Positions 1 to 5,449 of a stretch of DNA of 5,880 nt are shown in pieces; the stretch's first letter is position 1, and each line of letters begins with the position of its first letter. Made by a program: the position numbers and the translations under genes. Source of the stretch: Clostridia bacterium (GTDB lineage: Bacteria > Bacillota_A > Clostridia > Christensenellales > Borkfalkiaceae); the NCBI GenBank assembly GCA_017504735.1, contig JAFVQP010000131.1, positions 1-5,880 of the forward strand, in the 5' to 3' direction. The notes beneath the pieces are model-generated. The model saw only the letters and a program-made list of their open reading frames with translations. It had not been told where the DNA came from and ran no database searches.

Positions 1-1
1 G

Positions 2-616
2 GCGCGCATTCACCAGGCGGCAATACGTGTAACGCCTACCTATTTTGAACTTGCTAGGGACTATTTATCGCGTGGGAGCTTTAAGGTGGATTGTATCATC
101 GGTGGAAATGGAGAAACGCTGACCAAGGTGAAGACGTACGAGGCGCGCTTAATGCGGAAGATGGGCGCGAGGGAATTTACGGTAGCGGTGACGCCTTCGT
201 GGTTGGAAGGGTGTCGTTATTCGGAAATAAAAAAGGAGCTGCGCCGCTTTATGCGTGTGGCAAAAAATGATTGTGTGAAAGTGTGGGCGGGCAGCACCTA
301 TCCATACGCAACGCTTGCACGTGTGGGGAGAATTGCTTCTGAAGTGGGGGCAAAGTATTTTAGCGTGCCTTATTTTGTTGGGTGTGAACGATTGCGATAC
401 GACTTATTCGGCGGTTGTAGGTTAGAGGTAGTCGGCGTAAATACTTTGGCGGATTTTAAGAAAATGATTGGGGCAGGTGTGGGACGAATTGTAACTTCTT
501 ACGGTTTTGATATGTATTCACAGTGGATGAAAGAGGTGGAAGAGGTAGAAAAACTGCCTCAAGCTGAGGGTGACGAAGGGAAAAAAGAGGGAATTAACGC
601 ATTAAAATTTGTGTAA
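2..616 (+). CDS. DeoC-like TIM-barrel protein lacking aldolase catalytic residues (5' partial)
   Basis: The reading frame is open from the left edge (base 2) to the TAA at 614-616, so 204 residues are visible and the true start lies off-window. A GTG at 86 could be read as a start, but the 28 residues before it continue the family match, so I reject it. The protein lines up along its length with deoxyribose-phosphate aldolase: AAIRVTPTYFELA resembles the family's CVNPAYVKLA segment, TKVKTYEARLMRKMGARE resembles TEVKxFEtkdAxxxGAdE, and near the end ADFKKMIGAGVGRIVTSYG resembles eDAlaMIEAGAtRIGTSSG. Fold membership is therefore fairly clear. By my eye alignment, however, the E. coli catalytic positions D102, K167 (Schiff base) and K201 fall on T60, S121 and E142 of the fragment, and C47 on R9. 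It should not catalyse the DeoC reaction; the actual role is unknown. The charged tail (residues about 177-197) looks disordered. A terminator follows at once, so this gene ends its transcription unit. Confidence 0.7.
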   Translation, partial: ARIHQAAIRVTPTYFELARDYLSRGSFKVDCIIGGNGETLTKVKTYEARLMRKMGAREFTVAVTPSWLEGCRYSEIKKELRRFMRVAKNDCVKVWAGSTYPYATLARVGRIASEVGAKYFSVPYFVGCERLRYDLFGGCRLEVVGVNTLADFKKMIGAGVGRIVTSYGFDMYSQWMKEVEEVEKLPQAEGDEGKKEGINALKFV

Positions 617-621
617 AGTTT

Positions 622-646
622 ACCACGCTGAAAAGCGTGGTTTTTT
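622..646 (+). terminator. Intrinsic terminator after the DeoC-like gene
   Basis: The hairpin is ACCACGCT (622-629), a GAAA loop (630-633), and AGCGTGGT (634-641), with an overlapping run of six T at 641-646. It is a perfect 8-bp stem closed by a GNRA tetraloop and followed by a U-tract, five bases past the stop codon. This is a textbook Rho-independent terminator and separates the DeoC-like gene from the amidase gene. Confidence 0.93.
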
Positions 647-667
647 ACATAACAAGCACCCAGGTAT

Positions 668-696
668 TTGATGAATATTAAAAATGAGGGCATACT
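668..696 (+). promoter_or_regulatory. Candidate promoter of the amidase gene (sigma class uncertain)
   Basis: The amidase lies between two terminators, so it needs its own promoter. TTGATG (668-673) and CATACT (691-696) are 17 bases apart, with 4 of 6 matches each to the vegetative -35 and -10 boxes. The same stretch contains GAATATT (673-679), a full match to the sporulation sigma-E -35 consensus KMATATT, followed by CATACTTT (691-698), which resembles the sigma-E -10 CATACAMT. The 11-base gap between those two is shorter than the usual 14 or so. Either reading is plausible; the sequence alone does not decide. Confidence 0.3.
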
Positions 697-723
697 TTCA
701 TGCTTTTACGCATAGGATAGGGT

Positions 724-1428
724 ATGGAAAGATGGTTTGGTAAAATTTGTATATTGGTGGCGGTTGTATTTACGGTGGCGGTTGGATTGTGCGTGCGTGT
801 ATTGTTTTCTCCTAAAGCGGTGGCGGCGGTGGAGGAAGCGATTTGTATCGTTTTGGACGCAGGGCATGGTGGAATAGACGGGGGTGTGATGGGAAAAGAA
901 ACGAAAGCGAAGGAAAGCGATATCAATCTTGCCATTACGTATGAGTTAAAAAGTGCTTTAGAGACGCTTGGGTTTAAAACGATTTTAACAAGAAAAACGG
1001 AGGCGGGATTGTATGGGGCAGCGACGAAGGGGTTTAAAAAGCGGGATATGCAAAAGCGGCGTGAAATTATTGAAGAGGCGGATCCTGCGATGGTGATTTC
1101 GTTGCATCAAAATTTTTACCCAACACGAAACACAAGGGGTGCGCAGGTGTTTTACAGCAAGGAAAATGCCTCGGGACAACGATTGGCAGTAGAGTTGCAG
1201 CAGCGGTTAAATACTCTTTATGCAAAAGAAGGCGCGCGGGGGCGCAATGCGGCTTCAGCAGAATTTTACATGTTAGAATGTAGCGATTGCCCATCGGTGC
1301 TTGTGGAATGTGGTTTTCTTTCCAATCATGCGGATGAACGTTTATTGACGAGTGCGGATTGGCAAAAAAGATTGGCAGGAGTAATTGCGGAAGGCGTGAT
1401 GGCGTATTTTTTTGATTTGACGGCGTAG
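724..1428 (+). CDS. N-acetylmuramoyl-L-alanine amidase, CwlD-like (Amidase_3)
   Basis: This is a zinc hydrolase that cleaves the amide bond between N-acetylmuramic acid and L-alanine in peptidoglycan. Residues about 7-28 form one hydrophobic segment, a signal anchor or a signal peptide with possible cleavage near AVA (32-34), placing the enzyme outside the membrane. The Amidase_3 domain fills about residues 40-230. Zinc ligands are H48 in DAGHGG, E64 in KESDINLA and H128 in SLHQN; the catalytic glutamate is E195 in VECGFLSN. The GFKKRDMQKRREIIEEA segment (103-119) and the length of 234 residues resemble B. subtilis CwlD, the amidase that works with PdaA to make muramic delta-lactam in spore cortex. 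A general cell-separation amidase is the alternative. No SH3, LysM or other wall-binding repeats are present. The ATG at 724 has AGGA at 714-717, six bases upstream. It is monocistronic, between two terminators. Confidence 0.85.
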   Translation: MERWFGKICILVAVVFTVAVGLCVRVLFSPKAVAAVEEAICIVLDAGHGGIDGGVMGKETKAKESDINLAITYELKSALETLGFKTILTRKTEAGLYGAATKGFKKRDMQKRREIIEEADPAMVISLHQNFYPTRNTRGAQVFYSKENASGQRLAVELQQRLNTLYAKEGARGRNAASAEFYMLECSDCPSVLVECGFLSNHADERLLTSADWQKRLAGVIAEGVMAYFFDLTA

Positions 1429-1433
1429 AAATC

Positions 1434-1467
1434 CGCTTTTTACCGCTGTAAAGCGAAAAAGGTTTTT
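1434..1467 (+). terminator. Intrinsic terminator after the amidase gene
   Basis: The upper stem is CGCT (1444-1447), a GTAA tetraloop (1448-1451), and AGCG (1452-1455). The lower stem is CTTTTT (1436-1441) with AAAAAG (1456-1461), leaving AC (1442-1443) as a bulge. A T-run follows at 1463-1467. The structure starts a few bases past the stop codon at 1426-1428. A simpler alternative, CGCTTT (1434-1439) with AAAGCG (1450-1455), uses some of the same bases. Either way it closes the amidase unit just before the next promoter. Confidence 0.75.
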
Positions 1468-1475
1468 ATAATCGC

Positions 1476-1504
1476 TTGAAATTTTTTGCGCAGTATGCTA
1501 TAAT
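1476..1504 (+). promoter_or_regulatory. Strong vegetative (sigma-A-type) extended -10 promoter of the mrnC-recR operon
   Basis: TTGAAA (1476-1481) is a -35 box with 5 of 6 matches, followed by an exact 17-base spacer and a perfect TATAAT (1499-1504). TGC immediately before it (1496-1498) supplies the extended -10 TGn motif. Transcription would start near 1511-1512 and give a leader of about 35 bases. It sits directly after a terminator and is the only strong promoter visible ahead of six closely packed genes, so it probably drives the whole run. Confidence 0.9.
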
Positions 1505-1505
1505 G

Positions 1506-1528
1506 TTAATATTATAGGATAATATTAA
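1506..1528 (+). repeat. Perfect 10-3-10 inverted repeat over the transcription start
   Basis: TTAATATTAT (1506-1515), spacer AGG (1516-1518), and ATAATATTAA (1519-1528) form a perfect palindrome with arms made only of A and T. It begins one base after the -10 box and spans the predicted +1. In DNA this is where a dimeric repressor would block initiation. In RNA the start at about 1511 would lose part of the left arm, so a full hairpin in the transcript is unlikely. The motif does not match the Fur, PerR, Rex, CodY or LexA boxes that I know. No candidate regulator gene is in the window. Confidence 0.8.
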
Positions 1529-1545
1529 ACGAAAGGAAGAAAGGT

Positions 1546-1992
1546 ATGCTGACGGAAAGAGAGATTTTGTCGAAAACGGAAGCGATGCAATTAAACCCGG
1601 TTGCCCTTGCATTTGTAGGGGATACGGTATATTCGCTGTACGTGCGCGAGCGTTTGGCGTTGTCGGGGTGCGGTAAAGTTTCACAACTGCAAAAAGTGGC
1701 GGCGCAGGTGGTTTCCGCAAAAGGACAAAGTACATTTTTGGATAAGTTAATCCCACTCTTTAACGAGGAAGAAGCGGATATGTTTCGTCGCGGTAAAAAT
1801 GCAAAAAAAGCGACCAAGAGTAAGAGCGCGACTTCGTTGGAATATAACCGTTCTACGGGGTTGGAAGCGGTGCTCGGTTTTTTGTATTTAACAGGACAGG
1901 AAGCGAGGATAAAGGAATTGCTTGCGCTCAGCGATGTGGAAACGTTTGCTTTACAACAGCAGGCAACCCCCTTTAAACCAGGTAGATTTTAA
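1546..1992 (+). CDS. mrnC: Mini-ribonuclease III (23S rRNA maturation)
   Basis: Mini-III is a stand-alone RNase III catalytic domain without the double-stranded-RNA-binding domain. In Bacillota it trims both ends of precursor 23S rRNA, acting as a dimer in the cytoplasm on pre-50S particles. The 148-residue length is typical. LNPVALAFVGDTVYSLYVRE (16-35) holds the family signature with acidic D26. RRGKNAKKATKSK (81-93) is the conserved basic segment. STGLEAVLGFLYL (103-115) carries the catalytic-type glutamate E107. The ATG at 1546 follows a purine-rich AAAGGAAG site with its core AGGA at 1534-1537, spaced eight bases. It is the first gene of the operon and lies 14 bases before rlmB, a pairing seen widely in Bacillota. 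The usual upstream neighbour cysS is absent. Confidence 0.95.
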   Translation: MLTEREILSKTEAMQLNPVALAFVGDTVYSLYVRERLALSGCGKVSQLQKVAAQVVSAKGQSTFLDKLIPLFNEEEADMFRRGKNAKKATKSKSATSLEYNRSTGLEAVLGFLYLTGQEARIKELLALSDVETFALQQQATPFKPGRF

Positions 1993-2006
1993 ACGAGGAT
2001 AACAAG

Positions 2007-2726
2007 ATGAAAACGGAAGGAAGAAATGCAGTCATCGAGCTGCTCAAAACGGACAAAAATATCGACAAAATTTTGCTTGAAAAGGGGGCGCAAGGTACGC
2101 TTGGACTGATTTTTGCGCAGGCGCGCAAGAAAAATATCCGTGTGCAATTCGTGGATAAGCAGGTCCTTGAAAAGGAAAGCGAAACCAAGCGCCATCAGGG
2201 GGTAATTGCGTTTACCACCGATTACGAATATTACGACGTGGACGATATTATTGCGGAAAAAAAGAGTGAAAAGGGCGGTTTTATCGTTCTTTGCGATGGG
2301 ATTGAGGACGTGCATAATTTGGGTAGTATCATTCGTGTAGCGGAATGTGCAGGTGCGGATGGCGTCATTATCCCGAAATCGGGCAGTGCTTCCGTGACGG
2401 AAAGTGTTATCCGTATTTCCGCAGGTGCGGCAGAACATATGAAGGTGGCAAAAGTTGCAAACCTCAACCAAACGGTGGAGAAGTTGCAAAAGGAAGGCTA
2501 CTGGGTGTATGCTTTGGAAGCAGGCGGCGAGGATATTTATAAAGAAAATTTTTCGGGGAATATTGCCTTGATTGTTGGCGGTGAAGATAGCGGTGTAAAA
2601 CGTTTGACCAAGGAAAAATGCGATAAAATTTTATCCTTGCCGTTGCAAGGTAAGGTAAATTCGTTAAACGCTTCGGTTGCGCTTGGCATCGCGGCGTATG
2701 AGGTTGTAAGAAACCGATTGGGATAA
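2007..2726 (+). CDS. rlmB: 23S rRNA (guanosine 2'-O)-methyltransferase, TrmH/SpoU family
   Basis: RlmB transfers a methyl group from S-adenosylmethionine to the ribose 2'-O of a guanosine (G2251 in E. coli numbering) in the 23S rRNA P-loop. At 239 residues it has the full usual length. Residues 1-75 form the L30e-like RNA-binding domain, including the HQGV stretch (63-66). The SPOUT domain with the trefoil knot follows: motif 1 is HNLGSIIRVAECAGADGV (103-120) with N104 and R110, motif 2 is IVGGEDSGV (189-197), and motif 3 is LPLQGKVNSLNASVALGIA (211-229) with the conserved N-S-L-N-A-S. Other TrmH paralogues methylate tRNA or other 23S sites, but the L30e domain and the mrnC neighbour favour RlmB. 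The ATG at 2007 follows GAGGAT (1995-2000). Confidence 0.92.
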   Translation: MKTEGRNAVIELLKTDKNIDKILLEKGAQGTLGLIFAQARKKNIRVQFVDKQVLEKESETKRHQGVIAFTTDYEYYDVDDIIAEKKSEKGGFIVLCDGIEDVHNLGSIIRVAECAGADGVIIPKSGSASVTESVIRISAGAAEHMKVAKVANLNQTVEKLQKEGYWVYALEAGGEDIYKENFSGNIALIVGGEDSGVKRLTKEKCDKILSLPLQGKVNSLNASVALGIAAYEVVRNRLG

Positions 2727-2737
2727 AAGGATATACC

Positions 2738-3319
2738 ATGTACGAGTTGAACGGTAAAAAATCGGACGAGGAGCTTGTAGCTCTCGCGCAAAACGGGGAC
2801 AAGCAGGCGATGGAAGAATTGCTTCTTCGCCACGCGGGGCTTGTTCGCGGCTGCGCGCGCGGTTTTTTCCTGATTGGCGGTGAAACGGAGGATTTAATCC
2901 AAGAAGGGATGATTGGCCTTTACGGGGCAATTGGAGATTATCATGAAGGGGAAACGGCAAGCAGCTTTAAAAATTTTGCCTACCTTTGCATTTCACGGCG
3001 TATTATCGATGCGGTAAAAGCATCTGCGCGTAAGAAAAACGCACCGTTAAACGATGCGGCGCCGCTTGGGATTTTGTCGGCGGAAAAGGACGTTTCGGCG
3101 AATTTCAACCCTGAAGATTTACTTATTTTACGAGATGATAGAAGGGAGTTTAGACAAAAAATTAGTGGGGTTTTGTCTGATTTTGAATTTAAGGTAACGA
3201 CCATGTATATGGACGGTATGACCTGCGCGGAAATTTGCGAAGTGACGGGAAAACCTGCTAAGAGTGTGGACAACGCTCTACAAAGAAGTAAGAAAAAATT
3301 GCAAGAAGTTTTAAAATAA
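2738..3319 (+). CDS. sigH: RNA polymerase sigma factor SigH (Spo0H)-like, sigma-70 family
   Basis: SigH is an alternative sigma factor that, in B. subtilis and Clostridia, switches on early sporulation and stationary-phase genes. Region 2 covers about residues 25-98: RGFFLIGGETEDLIQEGMIG (41-60) matches the family's FLIGADREDIVQEGMIGLY core-binding region 2.2, and SSFKNFAYLCISRRIIDAVK (75-94) matches regions 2.3/2.4 (-10 melting and recognition). RKKNAPLN (98-105) follows as in SigH. Region 4 is LSDFEFKVTTMYMDGMTCAE (146-165) plus KSVDNALQRSKKKLQ (175-189), the helix-turn-helix for the -35. At 193 residues it is somewhat shorter than the B. subtilis protein (about 218), mainly at the N terminus and in the linker. 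The ATG at 2738 has AAGGA at 2727-2731, directly after the rlmB stop. yacP (rae1), which normally sits between rlmB and sigH, is missing. Confidence 0.9.
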   Translation: MYELNGKKSDEELVALAQNGDKQAMEELLLRHAGLVRGCARGFFLIGGETEDLIQEGMIGLYGAIGDYHEGETASSFKNFAYLCISRRIIDAVKASARKKNAPLNDAAPLGILSAEKDVSANFNPEDLLILRDDRREFRQKISGVLSDFEFKVTTMYMDGMTCAEICEVTGKPAKSVDNALQRSKKKLQEVLK

Positions 3320-3333
3320 ACGAAGGAGAAAGT

Positions 3334-5076
3334 ATGGCATATTTGGCATTGTACCGTATGTTCCGTCCCTCAACGTTGGACGATGTTGTGCGTCAGGAAC
3401 ATATCGTCACTGTGTTAAAAAACCAAATCAATACGGGTAGAGTGGGGCACGCCTACCTCTTTTGCGGTCCGCGCGGTACGGGTAAGACGAGTATCGCGAA
3501 AATTTTTGCGGCGGCGATTAACTGCGATTCGCCTGTGAATGGCTCGCCTTGCGGCAAGTGCGAACGTTGCTTGGCGTTGAAAGACCCGTCGAATTTGGAC
3601 ATTACGGAAATTGACGCGGCGTCCAACAACGGTGTGGACGAGATGCGTGATTTGCGTGAAAAAGTGCAATATCCCCCTGTTTCAGGGAAATATAAAGTAT
3701 TTATTATCGACGAAGTTCATATGCTTTCGCCAGGTGCGTTTAATGCGCTGTTGAAGACTTTGGAAGAACCGCCTTCGCATGCTGTATTTGTGTTGGCAAC
3801 GACAGAATCGCAAAAAATTCCTGCAACCATCCTTTCCCGTTGTATGCGTTTTGACTTTAAGCTGATACCTCAAAGCGACCTAGAAGATAGGCTTCGTTAC
3901 GTCTTTGATAAAATTGGGAAAAAGTACGAAGAGGAAGCGATTGCGGCAATTGCGCGTGCGGGCGCAGGCAGTGTGCGCGACATGCTGTCGGTTGCGGATA
4001 CTTGCGTGTCCTATACCAGCGGAAAATTGACCTATGCGGACGTAACAACGGTGCTTGGAAATACTGATTTTTCGGCGGTTTCCACCTTGTGTGGAGCAAT
4101 TTTGAGTGGCGACACGGGTGCGGCGTTTGAAAAGACGGAAGCTTTCCTTGCCGCTGGTAAGAGCGTCGGTATGCTGTTAAAGGACGTGATGAATTTCCTC
4201 AATGCTTGCACGGTTGCAAAGACCTGCCGTGATGGTAAGGCGATTTTGGCGTTCCCCGATTCCATGTATCAAGAAGTGGTAAAAATTGCCAAGGCAACGG
4301 ATGGACATCGGTTGCTTCGCGTGATGGAAATTTTCTCGAAAGCGGAAACGGAGCTTAAATATTCCACCTCGCAACGTATTTTGTTTGAAACGGCTGTTTT
4401 GAAGGCTGCGATGCCTCAAGAAGATTATGATATCGAAAGTTTGATTGCACGCATTGCCTCACTTGAAAAACAACTTGCGGAAGGGGTTGTTGTGAAAAGT
4501 GAAGGGGGCAGGGTTGCGATGAGTGAACAACCTGCGCCTATTGCGCAAGTGGTAAAACCTGCGGAACAACCGAAAAAAGAACCTGTAAAGGTTGTGGAAA
4601 AAGAACCGCCTATGGAGGATTTTTACATTCCACCTGATGAAGAACAAACGGGCGGAAATGCTTACTTTGACGGTTTTGAACCGAAACCTATGAAGGCGAA
4701 GGTGGAAGAAAAGCCTGCGCCTGCGCCTGTGAAAACGGTGAAGCCCGTGGCGGTTGGCGAACATAAGGCAACCTTTGGAACATTCCTTCGCACCATCCGT
4801 AAAATTGCTAAAAATGGCATTTTGCTCACGCTTTGTATGGATTTGGATGGGGAATACGATGGTGACGTTTTTGTGCTTTACACGACGAGTGATACCATTT
4901 ACCGTTCCTTGACCAAGCCTGAACATTATGCGGCGATTGGGCAGGCTTTTTCGGAGATGGGCTTGCAGGAAGGGCAGTTTGCGGTGCGCTTGCGCGGTAA
5001 GCAATCGGACGATTTTCAAAAATCGGTCAACGAAATCAAATCGACCTTTGAAGGCATAAAGGTTGATCTTAAATAA
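3334..5076 (+). CDS. dnaX: DNA polymerase III subunit gamma/tau
   Basis: DnaX is the ATPase motor of the clamp loader that places the beta sliding clamp on primed DNA and bridges replisome polymerases. The AAA+ module is complete: Walker A GPRGTGKT (45-52), a zinc module with C64, C73, C76 and C79, Walker B VFIIDEVH (122-129), sensor 1 TTE (156-158), the arginine finger in LSRC (R169), and sensor 2 GSVRD (R215). The helical and oligomerisation domains extend to about 375, then a predicted coiled stretch (SLIARIASLEKQLAE) leads to a Pro/Lys/Glu-rich linker at about 403-475. The tau-type C-terminal domain follows from about 478, with VFVLYTTSDTIYRSLTKPEH characteristic of Bacillota tau tails. 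The ATG at 3334 has AAGGAG at 3322-3327, and the gap after sigH is 14 bases. No convincing frameshift signal for a gamma form is seen. Confidence 0.97.
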   Translation: MAYLALYRMFRPSTLDDVVRQEHIVTVLKNQINTGRVGHAYLFCGPRGTGKTSIAKIFAAAINCDSPVNGSPCGKCERCLALKDPSNLDITEIDAASNNGVDEMRDLREKVQYPPVSGKYKVFIIDEVHMLSPGAFNALLKTLEEPPSHAVFVLATTESQKIPATILSRCMRFDFKLIPQSDLEDRLRYVFDKIGKKYEEEAIAAIARAGAGSVRDMLSVADTCVSYTSGKLTYADVTTVLGNTDFSAVSTLCGAILSGDTGAAFEKTEAFLAAGKSVGMLLKDVMNFLNACTVAKTCRDGKAILAFPDSMYQEVVKIAKATDGHRLLRVMEIFSKAETELKYSTSQRILFETAVLKAAMPQEDYDIESLIARIASLEKQLAEGVVVKSEGGRVAMSEQPAPIAQVVKPAEQPKKEPVKVVEKEPPMEDFYIPPDEEQTGGNAYFDGFEPKPMKAKVEEKPAPAPVKTVKPVAVGEHKATFGTFLRTIRKIAKNGILLTLCMDLDGEYDGDVFVLYTTSDTIYRSLTKPEHYAAIGQAFSEMGLQEGQFAVRLRGKQSDDFQKSVNEIKSTFEGIKVDLK

Positions 5077-5112
5077 GAAAAAATTACAAGATAAACTTGG
5101 AGGAAAAAGAAA

Positions 5113-5445
5113 ATGGCAGGATTTAAAGGTGGAAACAACAACATGCAAAACTTGATGCGTCAAGCACAAAAGATGCAGGAAGAAATGGAAAAGACAGCGG
5201 AGCTTTTAGACGATTGGGAAATCGTTGGTACGGCTGCAGGCGAAGCGGTTGTTGTATATATGAACGCAAAGAAAATTATCAACGGTATCGAGCTTGACGA
5301 AAGCATCGTTGATCCCACCGACGTGGAAATGTTGGAAGACCTTATTATGGCGGCAATCAACGATGGTTACGCAAAAGCGGATAAGGTTTACGAAGAAAAA
5401 ATGGGTAAATACGGCGATATGGGCGCACTTGGGGGAATGATTTAA
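5113..5445 (+). CDS. ebfC: YbaB/EbfC family nucleoid-associated protein
   Basis: This is a small dimeric DNA-binding protein found next to dnaX and recR across bacteria; its cellular role is only partly defined (nucleoid association, possible link to recombination). The 110-residue length is typical. After a Gly/Asn-rich start, MQNLMRQAQKMQEEMEKTAE (11-30) is the amphipathic helix characteristic of the family. GTAAGEAVVVYMNAKK (39-54) corresponds to the conserved GTAGGGxVxVxxNG strand region, and VDPTDVEMLEDLIMAAINDG (66-85) is the most conserved block. The Met/Gly-rich C terminus is also typical. The second G of the usual GxGGG run is replaced here by AAGE, a mild departure. GGAGGA (5099-5104) gives an excellent ribosome binding site eight bases before the ATG. 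Confidence 0.95.
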   Translation: MAGFKGGNNNMQNLMRQAQKMQEEMEKTAELLDDWEIVGTAAGEAVVVYMNAKKIINGIELDESIVDPTDVEMLEDLIMAAINDGYAKADKVYEEKMGKYGDMGALGGMI

Positions 5446-5449
5446 GTTT
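5431..5449 (+). promoter_or_regulatory. recR start region: distant SD, likely translational coupling to ebfC
   Basis: The ebfC stop (5443-5445) lies four bases before the recR ATG (5450). The only Shine-Dalgarno-like run is GGGGGA (5431-5436), 13 bases before the ATG and inside ebfC, which is further than normal. This favours reinitiation by ribosomes finishing ebfC and would tie RecR output to EbfC translation. No in-frame alternative start with better spacing is visible. Confidence 0.5.

Noticed and set aside
86..616. GTG at 86 as the true start of the first gene
   Set aside because: The frame is open back to base 2 and the upstream residues continue the DeoC-family match, so the start must lie before the window.
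1514..1541. A second sigma-H-like -35 (ATAGGATAA, 1514-1522) before mrnC
   Set aside because: The possible -10 overlaps the mrnC ribosome binding site at a spacing of 10, and the AGGA is explained by the palindrome centre. The vegetative promoter upstream is far better.
2726..2754. A sigma-H-type -35 (AAAGGATAT, 2726-2734) ahead of sigH, suggesting autoregulation
   Set aside because: It coincides with the sigH Shine-Dalgarno, and the matching -10 (GTTGAACGG, 2746-2754) is poor and lies inside the sigH coding sequence, so any transcript would lack the start codon.
4573..4588. A6 run in the dnaX linker as a slippage site for a short gamma form
   Set aside because: Loss of one A would lead to TAA at 4586-4588, which is suggestive. 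However, six A is short for transcriptional slippage, the zero-frame heptamer is G AAA AAA and not A AAA AAG, and I see no strong downstream stem-loop.
4459..5169. A 236-codon open frame on the minus strand opposite dnaX
   Set aside because: Its translation is a His/Arg/Phe-rich mirror of the dnaX linker and tail, with no recognisable domain or ribosome binding site. dnaX is unmistakable on the other strand.
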